From Hyphomonas sp. (GTDB taxonomy: Bacteria; Pseudomonadota; Alphaproteobacteria; Caulobacterales; Hyphomonadaceae), in assembly GCA_020638455.1 (NCBI GenBank), contig JACKIK010000001.1, positions 930,001 to 994,000 on the forward strand: a stretch of DNA of 64,000 nt, read 5' to 3'. Shown in pieces: positions 17,397 through 25,718 of the stretch. Positions within the stretch are counted from its first letter, which is position 1; each line of letters starts with the position of its first letter. The translations under genes were made by a program, and so were the position numbers. The notes under the pieces were generated by a model. The model was given only the letters and a program-made list of their open reading frames with translations, had not been told where the DNA came from and did no database searches.

Positions 17397-18056
17397 TCAG
17401 GGCCGCTTGAGCGGCAGTGGCATCGTCGCCAGCACCGGGCCGAAGCCCGCTTCCTGAACCACGATCACGCAATGGGACTGGCATTCGGGCAGGTTGAGCT
17501 CGGTATGTCCGCCGAGCCATGGGCCGAGCGCTTCCACGCGGGTCACGGGATGCACCATGTCGGTCGTGTTGTCCTCACCATCGAGATAATCGATGAACCA
17601 GATGTCTGTGAGGTCCCTTGCCTTGCCGTCCAGCGCCACCTTGTCGCCCTTCAGCGACACCGACACGGCCGACGAGCCGGCTGCTTCCGCCTTCTCGAGC
17701 GCCGCTTTGACATTACCGGGCTTGTTGCCCGCACATTGCTCGACACCGTTATAGACGGTCTGGGGCGTGTAGGGCCCACGCAGACGGAAACGGTCGACAT
17801 AGCCCCTTTGGCGGTCTTCCGACTCGACCAGCGCCATCGGGTCCTTGGTTCCCAGATAGTCCCAGTAGTCAACGGACCAGGTCAGGATGAAGACGTCGCT
17901 GCGTTCGGCATCGACCTGCTTCAGCGTCTTGTTCGCCTTCGGGCAGGCCCGGCAATTGTGCGAGGCGAACAGCTCCACCAGCACTGGCGACTGCGCGAGC
18001 GCGGCGGGCGCAATCAAGGCGGCGGACAGGGCGAGGAAGGCGAACAAGCGTTTCAT
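17397..18056 (-). CDS. DUF1223 thioredoxin-like exported protein
   Basis: A 219-residue secreted protein with a cleavable signal (MKRLFAFLALSAALIAPAALA). After it comes VLVELFASHNCRACPKANK, the DUF1223 start with a C-x2-C pair in a thioredoxin-like position. WSVDYWDYLG and YTPQTVYNG are also typical of the family. The function is unknown; a periplasmic redox role is inferred from the CxxC. It lies near acnA and the ccm genes, a placement seen in other alphaproteobacteria. Confidence 0.87.
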   Translation of the reverse strand: MKRLFAFLALSAALIAPAALAQSPVLVELFASHNCRACPKANKTLKQVDAERSDVFILTWSVDYWDYLGTKDPMALVESEDRQRGYVDRFRLRGPYTPQTVYNGVEQCAGNKPGNVKAALEKAEAAGSSAVSVSLKGDKVALDGKARDLTDIWFIDYLDGEDNTTDMVHPVTRVEALGPWLGGHTELNLPECQSHCVIVVQEAGFGPVLATMPLPLKRP

Positions 18057-18115
18057 TCTGCCCCTCTATAGATCAGCCTTGAGCGCACAACACAATCACA
18101 GGGGTGTGAGCGCTG

Positions 18116-18145
18116 CAAAATCCCCGCAGCCGGATGGCTGCGGGG
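18116..18145 (-). terminator. Rho-independent terminator of acnA
   Basis: A perfect 10-bp stem, CCCCGCAGCC/GGCTGCGGGG with a GGAT loop, lies 28 bases after the acnA stop. On the minus strand it is followed by ATTTTG. On the plus strand GCCTTTC follows, so some bidirectional activity is possible. Confidence 0.85.
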
Positions 18146-18173
18146 GCCTTTCAGGTCAGGGCTGATCGAAGAC

Positions 18174-20861
18174 TCAGGAGGCCTCGCGGGCGAGGTTGCG
18201 CAGCACGTACTGAAGGATGCCGCCATTGCGGTAGTAATCCAACTCGTTTTCCGTATCGATGCGGACCGTCGTCTTCGCGGTAACCGTCGAGCCGTCCTCG
18301 CGGGTGATCTTCACGTCCACCTCCTGGCGCGGCTTGATGTCAGCCACATGTTCGATGGTCACCTGTTCCGTGCCGGTCAGGCCGAGCGCCTTGGCGCTCT
18401 GGCCGTCCGCAAATTCCAGCGGCAGGACGCCCATGCCGATCAAATTGGAGCGATGGATCCGCTCGAAGCTTCCCGCAATCACGGCGCGCACGCCGAGCAG
18501 GACGGTGCCCTTGGCCGCCCAGTCACGCGACGAGCCGTTGCCGTAAAGGTCGCCGGCGAAAATGACGAGCGGAACATTGTCCTGCTCGTATTTCATCGCC
18601 GCATCATAGATCGCCATCCGCTCGCCATCGGGGTAGTGGGCCGTCACGCCGCCTTCGACGCCGGGCACCATGAGGTTCTTGATACGGATGTTCGCGAAGG
18701 TACCGCGCATCATTACTTCGTGGTTGCCGCGGCGCGAGCCGTAGGAATTGAAATCCTGAACCGCGACCTGGTGTTCCTGCAGGTAGATGCCGGCAGGGCT
18801 GGACGCCTTGATCGTGCCGGCGGGCGAAATATGGTCGGTCGTGATCGAATCGCCGAACACCGCCAGCACGCGGGCATTCTCAATGTCTTTCGGGGCCTCG
18901 ATCTCAAGTTCCATGTCCTTGAAGTAGGGCGGGTTCTGGACGTAGGTCGAACCGAGCGGCCAGCTATAGGTCTGCCCGCCGGACACTTCGATCGCCTGCC
19001 AGTGCTCGTCGCCCTTGAACACGTCCGAATAACGCTCAGCGAACATCTGCGGTGTCACAGCCTTCGCCATGATCTCGGCAATTTCGTGCGAGGTCGGCCA
19101 GATGTCCTTGAGATAGACATCGTTGCCGTCCTGGTCCTGGCCGAGCGGATCGGTCGTCAAATTCTTACGCAGCGTGCCGGCAATCGCATAGGCGACGACC
19201 AGCGGCGGCGAGGCAAGATAGTTCGCCTTGATGTCCGGGCCGATCCGGCCTTCGAAGTTGCGATTGCCCGAAAGAACCGAACACGACACGAGGTCGCCAT
19301 CAGCGATCGCCTTGGCCAGCGGCGGATCGAGTGGACCGGAATTGCCGATACAGGTCGTGCAGCCATATCCGACCAGGTTGAAGCCAAGCGCATCGAGATC
19401 GTCCTGCAAGCCGGCCTTCTCGAGATAGTCGGTCACGACCTGTGACCCCGGTGCGAGTGAGCTCTTTACCCAGGGCTTGCGGGTCAGGCCGCGCGCGCGG
19501 GCATTGCGGGCGACGAGGCCGGCCGCGATCAGGACCGACGGGTTCGACGTGTTCGTGCAGGAGGTGATTGCCGCGATGAACACGTCGCCATGCGTGACGG
19601 TATAGTCTTCCCCTTCAACCGCCACCGGTTCGGCCGCATCGGAGGCCTTGCCGAACTCCTTGGCCATGGCGGCGGCGAAGGCTGTGTCGCCTTCGGACAG
19701 CAAAACGCGGTCCTGCGGACGCTTCGGACCGGAGATCGACGGCACGACATCGCCGAGATTGAGTTCGAGCGTATCGGTGAAGACCGGTTCCGGCATGTCC
19801 GGGCGCCAGTAGCCCTGCGCTTTGGCATAGGCTTCGACCAGCGCCACACGGTCCGCATCGCGGCCGGTATTGGTCAGGTATTTGAGCGTATCGTTGTCGA
19901 CCGGGAAGAAGCCGCAGGTTGCGCCGTATTCCGGGGCCATGTTGGAAATCGTCGCCTGGTCTTCCAGCGTCAGGTTCGCAAGGCCGGGCCCGTAGAATTC
20001 GACGAACTTACCGACCACGCCCTTCTTGCGCAGCATCTGCACGACGGTCAGTACGAGGTCTGTCGCCGTGGCGCCTTCCGCCATCTTTCCGTCGAGGCGG
20101 AAGCCGATGACTTCCGGGATCAGCATGGAGACCGGCTGGCCGAGCATGGCGGCTTCCGCCTCGATGCCGCCAACGCCCCAGCCGAGGACAGACAGGCCGT
20201 TGATCATGGTCGTGTGCGAGTCCGTGCCGACGCAGGTGTCCGGATAGGCGACGGTTTCGCCGCCCTCGTCCTTCGTCCAGACGGTCTGGCCGAGATATTC
20301 GAGGTTGACCTGGTGACAGATGCCGGTGCCGGGCGGCACGACGCGGAAGTTCTTGAACGCAGAAGAGCCCCAGCGGAGGAATTCATAGCGCTCCCCATTG
20401 CGCTCATATTCCTTTTCAACGTTCTTCCCGAAACTGTCGGCATGGGCGAAATAGTCGACCATGACCGAGTGGTCGATGACGAGATCAACCGGCACCTGCG
20501 GATTGATTGCTTCGGCGCTGGCGCCGAGCTTCTGCGCCGCATCCCGCATTGCGGCTAGGTCGACCACGGCCGGAACGCCGGTGAAATCCTGCATCAGCAC
20601 GCGCGCGGGGCGATAGGCGATCTCATGGTCCTTTGAGCCCTTGGTCTCAAGCCAGTCCCTGAAGGCGAGGATGTCGTCCTTGGTGACCGTCTTGCCATCC
20701 TCAAAACGCAGCATGTTCTCCAGCAGCACCTTCAGCGAAGCCGGCAGGTGCGAAACATCGCCGAGGCCATTCTGCGAGGCCGCCTCGATCGAATAGTACG
20801 TGTAGGTCTTGCCGGCGGCAGTGAGGGTGCGTTTGGATTTGAAGCTGTCGAGAGACGGCAT
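18174..20861 (-). CDS. acnA: Aconitate hydratase A
   Basis: An 895-residue [4Fe-4S] enzyme that isomerises citrate to isocitrate in the TCA cycle. The three cluster cysteines are in TSCTNTSNP and GCTTCIGNSG. Other hallmarks are DSHTTMINGLSVLGWGVGG, ISPAG, NSYGSRRGNHEVM and SSRDWAAKG. The ATG at 20861 gives the normal AcnA length and N-terminus (SFKSKRTL); longer in-frame extensions have no family similarity. It is divergent from ccmA with 226 bases between, and has its own terminator. Confidence 0.98.
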   Translation of the reverse strand: MPSLDSFKSKRTLTAAGKTYTYYSIEAASQNGLGDVSHLPASLKVLLENMLRFEDGKTVTKDDILAFRDWLETKGSKDHEIAYRPARVLMQDFTGVPAVVDLAAMRDAAQKLGASAEAINPQVPVDLVIDHSVMVDYFAHADSFGKNVEKEYERNGERYEFLRWGSSAFKNFRVVPPGTGICHQVNLEYLGQTVWTKDEGGETVAYPDTCVGTDSHTTMINGLSVLGWGVGGIEAEAAMLGQPVSMLIPEVIGFRLDGKMAEGATATDLVLTVVQMLRKKGVVGKFVEFYGPGLANLTLEDQATISNMAPEYGATCGFFPVDNDTLKYLTNTGRDADRVALVEAYAKAQGYWRPDMPEPVFTDTLELNLGDVVPSISGPKRPQDRVLLSEGDTAFAAAMAKEFGKASDAAEPVAVEGEDYTVTHGDVFIAAITSCTNTSNPSVLIAAGLVARNARARGLTRKPWVKSSLAPGSQVVTDYLEKAGLQDDLDALGFNLVGYGCTTCIGNSGPLDPPLAKAIADGDLVSCSVLSGNRNFEGRIGPDIKANYLASPPLVVAYAIAGTLRKNLTTDPLGQDQDGNDVYLKDIWPTSHEIAEIMAKAVTPQMFAERYSDVFKGDEHWQAIEVSGGQTYSWPLGSTYVQNPPYFKDMELEIEAPKDIENARVLAVFGDSITTDHISPAGTIKASSPAGIYLQEHQVAVQDFNSYGSRRGNHEVMMRGTFANIRIKNLMVPGVEGGVTAHYPDGERMAIYDAAMKYEQDNVPLVIFAGDLYGNGSSRDWAAKGTVLLGVRAVIAGSFERIHRSNLIGMGVLPLEFADGQSAKALGLTGTEQVTIEHVADIKPRQEVDVKITREDGSTVTAKTTVRIDTENELDYYRNGGILQYVLRNLAREAS

Positions 20862-21087
20862 GGGAGGGAAACCTCGCGTCTGGTGTGAATCCGGGGCCAC
20901 CAGCGACCAGGCGGCGGCGCGTGGCCCCTCATATAGGGCGCGCGACGCTGACGCAATCGGGACAAAGGGACTAGGCCGCGGGCGTGAACCGGCTAAAAGG
21001 TGCCCCGATACGGCAGGTAGGAGGTCTTGATGTCCCGGCGCGTCGCGTCTGTTGCTGCAAAACCGGCTGCCATGGGGACCCGTTGAG

Positions 21088-21660
21088 GTGACGGAACCGC
21101 TGCTCACCGGCACGGGCCTCGGAATGATCCGGGGTGAACGGGTGTTGTTCCGGGATGTCTCGCTTGAGGCCCGGATGCACGATACCGTGATCCTGAGAGG
21201 CGCCAACGGCGCCGGCAAGACGACCCTGCTGCGCATCCTCGCCGGGCTGACGCGCCCCGAATCGGGCGCCGTCACGCGCAGCGCACCGCATCACTGGGTC
21301 TCACATCGCGAGGGCCTGAAGCCGCACGAGACCCCGCACGAACACCTGTCACTCTGGGCGAAGGCCTGGGGCGCGACGGCGAATGTCGATGGAATCCTGA
21401 AATTCATGGGCCTGTCCCGGCCTGCGGACGTGCCGGCCCGGCATTTGTCGGCCGGCCAGCGCCGACGGACGGCCCTTGCCCGGCTGCTGCTGCAACCCCG
21501 CTCCATCTGGCTGCTGGACGAGCCCTTCACGGCGCTCGACGCGGAGGGGCGCGAGCTGGTCCTGTCCCTGATTGAGGATCACTGCCGCGAGGGCGGCTGC
21601 GTCGTCGCTGCAATCCACGGCGAAGCAGGCTTTGGCGCTGCCAATGAGGTGACGCTGTGA
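21088..21660 (+). CDS. ccmA: Heme exporter ATP-binding protein CcmA
   Basis: A 190-residue ABC ATPase of system I cytochrome c biogenesis, which with CcmB and CcmC handles heme release from CcmE. Walker A is GANGAGKTT, the signature LSAGQRRR and Walker B WLLDEPF. I chose the GTG at 21088 (VTEPLL) because the usual length is about 200 residues; a TTG at 21052 is in frame. It opens the ccmABCDG operon and overlaps ccmB by 4 bases. Confidence 0.92.
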   Translation: MTEPLLTGTGLGMIRGERVLFRDVSLEARMHDTVILRGANGAGKTTLLRILAGLTRPESGAVTRSAPHHWVSHREGLKPHETPHEHLSLWAKAWGATANVDGILKFMGLSRPADVPARHLSAGQRRRTALARLLLQPRSIWLLDEPFTALDAEGRELVLSLIEDHCREGGCVVAAIHGEAGFGAANEVTL

Positions 21661-22322
21661 GCGCCCAGCCCATCTTCGCCGCTTTCCGGCAGGCGCTGGC
21701 AGAAGCCTGGGCGGGCGGCGCGGGCGCCCTGCTGCCACTCGGCTTCTTCGCCGGAACGGCCGTGCTCGTGCCGCTGGGAATCGGTACCGATCCGGCCACG
21801 TTGCGCGCCGTCGGACCCGGTATCCTCTGGGTGGCGCTCGCCCTTTCCAGCCTCGTGACGCTGGAACGCATCTTCCAGGCCGACACCGAGGATGGGGCAC
21901 TGGACCTCTGGCTGCAGACCGAAGCCCCGCCCTCCGCCATCGCGGCGGCCAAGACGCTGGCGCATTTCCTGACCGCCGGCCTGCCGCTGGCGCTCCTGTC
22001 GCCCCTGCTGGCCCTGATGTTCCAGGCGCAGGCCTCGACCGGCCTGCTCGTCAACGCCGCCTACTACGCCGTCGGCGGCCTTGCCTTCTATTTCTGGGGC
22101 GGGGTTGGCGCAGCCCTGTCGGCGACGGTGCGGCGCGGTGGCCTGTTGATCAGCCTCATTGCCCTGCCCCTTTATGTGCCGACCGCGATCTTCGGAGCCA
22201 TGGCGATGACCGATGCCCCCGGCAGCCAGAATGCACCTCTCCTGCTCGCGGCTTCGGCCCTGTTCGCCCTGGCGGTTGCGCCTTTCGCCATGGCTGCGGC
22301 GTTGCGCTTGGCGGCAGACTGA
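21657..22322 (+). CDS. ccmB: Heme exporter membrane protein CcmB
   Basis: A 221-residue inner-membrane protein with six predicted helices, the ABC permease partner of CcmA. FFAGTAVLVPLGIG near the start, LLPLG and TASLxL-like DDGALDLW segments are as in CcmB. It starts with GTG on the overlapping stop of ccmA (GTGA). Confidence 0.93.
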   Translation: MSAQPIFAAFRQALAEAWAGGAGALLPLGFFAGTAVLVPLGIGTDPATLRAVGPGILWVALALSSLVTLERIFQADTEDGALDLWLQTEAPPSAIAAAKTLAHFLTAGLPLALLSPLLALMFQAQASTGLLVNAAYYAVGGLAFYFWGGVGAALSATVRRGGLLISLIALPLYVPTAIFGAMAMTDAPGSQNAPLLLAASALFALAVAPFAMAAALRLAAD

Positions 22323-22342
22323 CAAAAGGGTACGCAAACGCC

Positions 22343-23074
22343 ATGTTTTCCTGGTTCGCCAACCCGCATCGCTTCCTCAGCCTGTCGAACTGGCTGGCCC
22401 CGGCCTGCTATGCCGGAGGCCTGATCCTGATGATCTGGGGCATGTGGCAGGGCCTCTGGGTCGTGCCGAAGGACGACTATCAGGGTGGCGACATCATGCG
22501 CGTCATGTTTATGCACGTGCCAACGGCCTGGCTCGCCATGGCGAGCTATTCGGCGCTCGCCGTGATGAGCTTCATCTGGTTCATCTGGCGCCATGAGGTG
22601 GCAGACGTTGCCGCCAAGGCCATCGCCCCGCTGGGCGCCGTCTGGACCGCGATCTGCCTTGCCACCGGTTCGATCTGGGGCAAACCGACCTGGGGCACCT
22701 GGTGGCAATGGGACGATGCGCGGATGATGTCCGTGCTCTTCATGTTCTTCCTGTTCCTCGGCTACATGGCCCTGCGCGCCGCCATGGACACGCGACAGAA
22801 AGCGGCCCGCGCCGGGGCGATCCTCGCTATGGTCGGCGCGATCAACGTGCCGCTGATCCACTATTCCGTGGAGATGTTTACCTCCCTGCATCAGACGGCA
22901 AGCGTCATCACCTCCAGCGGACCGAAAATGTCCGCTGTCTACCTCTGGCCGCTGCTGTCCTGCGCGCTTGGCCAGTCGCTGCTGTTCGCCGGTCTCGTCC
23001 AGACCCAGATGCGCACAGAAATCCGCGACCGGCGCACCGCCAAGCTGCGCGCCCAGCTGATGGCCGGAGGCTGA
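22343..23074 (+). CDS. ccmC: Heme transporter CcmC
   Basis: A 243-residue polytopic protein that delivers heme to CcmE in the periplasm. The tryptophan-rich heme-binding loop WGTWWQWDDAR is intact (near residues 118-128), and conserved His residues occur in MHVPTAW and IHYSVEMFTSLHQ. AAAGGG precedes the ATG. It sits 20 bases after ccmB. Confidence 0.96.
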   Translation: MFSWFANPHRFLSLSNWLAPACYAGGLILMIWGMWQGLWVVPKDDYQGGDIMRVMFMHVPTAWLAMASYSALAVMSFIWFIWRHEVADVAAKAIAPLGAVWTAICLATGSIWGKPTWGTWWQWDDARMMSVLFMFFLFLGYMALRAAMDTRQKAARAGAILAMVGAINVPLIHYSVEMFTSLHQTASVITSSGPKMSAVYLWPLLSCALGQSLLFAGLVQTQMRTEIRDRRTAKLRAQLMAGG

Positions 23075-23078
23075 CCGG

Positions 23079-23243
23079 ATGTTGCCCGACTTCGACAAGA
23101 ACGCCGCCTATATCTGGGCCGTTTATGCCATCGGGGCGACGGCCATTCTCGTCACCGCCCTGATCGTCATCTTCCGCGCCCGCGCCTCGAAGTCGGCGCT
23201 TGCGCGGGCGGAAGCCCAAATCCGCGAGGAGGATGCGGCGTGA
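23079..23243 (+). CDS. ccmD: Heme exporter small subunit CcmD
   Basis: A 54-residue single-pass membrane protein: a short periplasmic start (MLPDFDKNAAYIWAVYAIG), one helix (ATAILVTALIVIF) and a basic cytoplasmic tail. It matches CcmD in size, topology and position between ccmC and ccmG. CcmD releases holo-CcmE from CcmC. GGAGG lies 9 bases before the ATG. It overlaps the GTG start of ccmG. Confidence 0.9.
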   Translation: MLPDFDKNAAYIWAVYAIGATAILVTALIVIFRARASKSALARAEAQIREEDAA

Positions 23244-23764
23244 AGCGCTGGCTTGCAGCAATCCCGGTTGCGGCACTGGTCCTGTTTGCCGTCCTTGCCG
23301 GCTACCAGCTGACCCATCCCGAGAAGGCGGAGTTCGAACGCGTCTCCCGCACTGCGCCCGACCGCGCCTTTCCGCGCCTCGCCGGCGAGGGCACGGTCAG
23401 CTTCAACCCGCCGCCCGGCGGAGAGGCGGTTGTCGTGAACCTGTTCGCAAGCTGGTGCGGACCCTGTGTCGCCGAGCATCCGAAACTGGTCGAGCTGGGC
23501 CGGCAGTGGCCGGGGCGTGTCTACGGGGTGCTCTACAAGGACACGCCGGAGAACGGACACAAATTCCTGTCGGAACTCGGCAATCCGTACGCAAATATCG
23601 TGATGGACCCGGATGGGCAGGGCGGCCTTGATTTCGGGCTGACCGGCGTGCCGGAGACGTTCGTAATCTCGGCCGATGGCGAGATCCTGGAACATATCGC
23701 CGGACCACTGGATGAGGCCGGCGTAGAGCGGGTGAGCGAGGCGCTGAAAGCGCCCCGCCCGTAA
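23240..23764 (+). CDS. ccmG: Thiol:disulfide interchange protein CcmG (DsbE)
   Basis: A 174-residue membrane-anchored thioredoxin-like protein that reduces the apocytochrome CxxCH site. One N-terminal helix (AAIPVAALVLFAVLAGYQL) is followed by a thioredoxin domain with active site SWCGPCVAEHP and the cis-Pro loop TGVPETFVI. It starts with GTG overlapping the ccmD stop. The remaining ccmE, ccmF and ccmH genes are not in this window. Confidence 0.95.
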   Translation: MKRWLAAIPVAALVLFAVLAGYQLTHPEKAEFERVSRTAPDRAFPRLAGEGTVSFNPPPGGEAVVVNLFASWCGPCVAEHPKLVELGRQWPGRVYGVLYKDTPENGHKFLSELGNPYANIVMDPDGQGGLDFGLTGVPETFVISADGEILEHIAGPLDEAGVERVSEALKAPRP

Positions 23765-23776
23765 CCCTTCGGGAAA

Positions 23777-24376
23777 TTACTTCTTTTTGGCCTTGCGGGC
23801 CGGAGCCTTTTTCGCAACCGGCTTCTTGGCAACGACCTTTTTCGGAGCTGCCGCCTTGGCCGGAGCTTTCTTGGCCGGCGCCTTCTTGGCCGGGGCCTTC
23901 TTCGCAGGAGCTTTCTTCGCGGCAGGCGCCTTGCGGGCGGCTTTCGGCGCCGGCGCGGCCGGCTCCGTCATGCCCATCAGGCCGGACATCAGAGCGTCCT
24001 GCTTGGTCTTCGGCATTTCGGCGAACAGGGCTGCGTCTGCCTTCTCGACGGCCGGCAGGGCCTTGTCGAGGGCCTTTTTGCCCTTCGCCGTCAGTGTCAC
24101 GGACTTGGCGCGGGCGTCGGTCTTCGAGCTGGCGCGCTTGATCAGGCCGCTGGATTCCATACGCGCGACCATGTCGGCCAGCGTGGAACGGTCGATGCCG
24201 GTGGCGTTGACGAGATCGGACTGGCTTGCGCCGTCATTACCGTCGAGGGCCGCGAGCAGCGAGAACTGCCGCAGCGTGATGCCGGCAGCCTTGAGAGCCT
24301 TGGCAGAATGATTTGCGGCCATCTGCTGCGCACGATGCAACAGGTGACTTGGCGAGGCGTTGAGGTTGTATGCCAT
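23777..24376 (-). CDS. MarR-family regulator with histone-H1-like Lys/Ala/Pro tail
   Basis: A 199-residue protein. Residues 1-135 are a MarR-type winged helix: ITLRQFSLLAALDG, the recognition helix region DLVNATGIDRSTLADMV, and the wing RASSKTDARAKSVTLTAKG. Residues 138-199 are almost only Lys, Ala and Pro, with five KKAPA units in a row or nearly so, then KKVVAKKPVAKK. Such tails are typical of histone H1-like DNA-compacting proteins and bind DNA non-specifically. The fusion suggests a regulator with strong general DNA affinity or a nucleoid role. It ends 12 bases after convergent ccmG. It may autoregulate through the palindrome upstream. Confidence 0.88.
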   Translation of the reverse strand: MAYNLNASPSHLLHRAQQMAANHSAKALKAAGITLRQFSLLAALDGNDGASQSDLVNATGIDRSTLADMVARMESSGLIKRASSKTDARAKSVTLTAKGKKALDKALPAVEKADAALFAEMPKTKQDALMSGLMGMTEPAAPAPKAARKAPAAKKAPAKKAPAKKAPAKKAPAKAAAPKKVVAKKPVAKKAPARKAKKK

Positions 24377-24415
24377 TGTGGTTTACCTTTCGAGGGGGGT
24401 GATGAAACTCCGGGC

Positions 24416-24428
24416 GGTCGATCCGACC
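24416..24428. promoter_or_regulatory. Possible MarR operator (GGTCG-N3-CGACC)
   Basis: A perfect inverted repeat of 5 + 3 + 5 bases between the MarR-type gene and the divergent Nudix gene, centred about 46 bases upstream of the marR start. MarR proteins often bind such short palindromes next to their own gene. A repeat this short can arise by chance in GC-rich DNA, so this is only a candidate. Confidence 0.3.
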
Positions 24429-24503
24429 ACGATTTACCCTTGTTAGTAGTCTCCCGTGTGCGGATCAATGCCTTTCCCCTTAGGCGCGATAGGATAACAA
24501 CCG

Positions 24504-25055
24504 ATGACGGATCAATTATCGAATCCTTTCATTTCGCCCCTTTTTCACATGGAAGTGCCCGAAGGGGACGATAAACTGCGGCGCGTGTGCGCGCATTGCC
24601 GTTTCGTCGACTATATCAATCCAAAGATCGTGGCGGGCTCGGTGGTGACAAAAGATCGCAGTATCTTGCTCTGCAGGCGCGCAATCGAGCCCCGGAAAGG
24701 TTACTGGACGCTGCCGGCCGGCTTCATGGAGGAAGGCGAAACCGTGGAAGAGGCCGCACGTCGCGAAGCGCGGGAAGAAGCGTGCGCGGACATAAGGATC
24801 CACCAGCTGCTCGCCGTCTACTCCGTCCCGCGCATTGCCCAGGTGCAGGTCATGTTCCGGGCAAGCCTCGAATCGGACATCGCCGCCGGACCGGAGAGCG
24901 AGGAAGTCGGCCTGTTTGCGTGGAAGGATATTCCCTGGTCAGAACTCGCTTTCCCGACGGTGGTCTGGGCGCTGACCCAGTATGCGGGAGTTCGGGATCA
25001 GGCGGCATTCCCGCCCTTCTCCAACCCTCCGGGAACGGAGAAGCTCACGCATTAG
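24504..25055 (+). CDS. NUDIX hydrolase
   Basis: A 183-residue hydrolase of nucleoside-diphosphate-linked compounds. The Nudix box is complete (GFMEEGETVEEAARREAREEA read in two parts: GFMEEGETVEEA and RREAREEA). A C-x2-C pair (CAHC) followed by YINPKIVAGSVV marks a small N-terminal metal-binding segment. The substrate is unknown. AGGA precedes the ATG. Its 3' end overlaps the convergent ispZ gene by 11 bases. Confidence 0.92.
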   Translation: MTDQLSNPFISPLFHMEVPEGDDKLRRVCAHCRFVDYINPKIVAGSVVTKDRSILLCRRAIEPRKGYWTLPAGFMEEGETVEEAARREAREEACADIRIHQLLAVYSVPRIAQVQVMFRASLESDIAAGPESEEVGLFAWKDIPWSELAFPTVVWALTQYAGVRDQAAFPPFSNPPGTEKLTH

Positions 25056-25683
25056 TGTCCGGCTTGTCAGGGTGGCGCAGGTGCTTCATCGTGTAAGGCG
25101 CGTTTGCGATGGCAAACAGGAAGCTGATCGCGATATTGCCGAGCTTCCAATTCGCCCAGGTCGCTTCCGAAAAGTTGCGCCAGAGGAATTCGTTCCAGGC
25201 CGCCATCGCGACAAAATACAGGCCCCAGCGGATCGCCAGCGTTCGCCATGCAAAATCCGGCAGGTCCATCAGCTCATGGAACAGCATCTTCCAGATGTTC
25301 CGGCCCACGGCGAGGCCCCCGAAAATCAGGCCCGCCAGCGTGAGATTGATAATGGTCGGCTTGATGAACAGGAACAGCTTCGAATGGAGCAGGATGCCCA
25401 GCGTTCCGAAAATCCCGATCAGACCTGAAGAGATGAGCAGAAACGGCGGAACCTTCTGTTTACGGATTATTTTGAGCGCGACGACGCCAAGTGTCGCGGC
25501 AATCAGGACGCCGGTTGCCCAATACAGCGCATTGTCCTTCGACAAGAGTCCATGCTCCGGGAAGCGCAGAAGCACATTGTAGATGAGAATAAAGGCGAGC
25601 GTCGGACCGAGCTCGAGCCAGATGCCGCCGGACCTGGCGGCGGCCTCCCGGGCCGTGGGCTTCTTGGTGTTCGTTTCACTCAT
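25045..25683 (-). CDS. ispZ: Inner-membrane septation protein IspZ/YciB
   Basis: A 212-residue membrane protein with five or six helices. Characteristic segments are LELGPTLAFILIYN, WATGVLIAATLGVVALKI, IKPTIINLTLAGLIFGGL and WRTLAIRWGLYFVAMAAWNEFLWR. The family affects cell division and envelope integrity. The ATG at 25683 (MSETNTKK) fits the family length. In many alphaproteobacteria ispZ lies next to ftsY; here a 5 kb accessory block separates them. Confidence 0.93.
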   Translation of the reverse strand: MSETNTKKPTAREAAARSGGIWLELGPTLAFILIYNVLLRFPEHGLLSKDNALYWATGVLIAATLGVVALKIIRKQKVPPFLLISSGLIGIFGTLGILLHSKLFLFIKPTIINLTLAGLIFGGLAVGRNIWKMLFHELMDLPDFAWRTLAIRWGLYFVAMAAWNEFLWRNFSEATWANWKLGNIAISFLFAIANAPYTMKHLRHPDKPDTNA

Positions 25684-25718
25684 GAGGGTCTTACGTACAG
25701 GACGTGCTTTCGGTTTCC

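Noticed and set aside
20862..21275. A longer start for aconitase
   Set aside because: The extension is Ser/Arg/Pro-rich without homology and would cover the ccmA promoter and start. AcnA homology begins at 20861.
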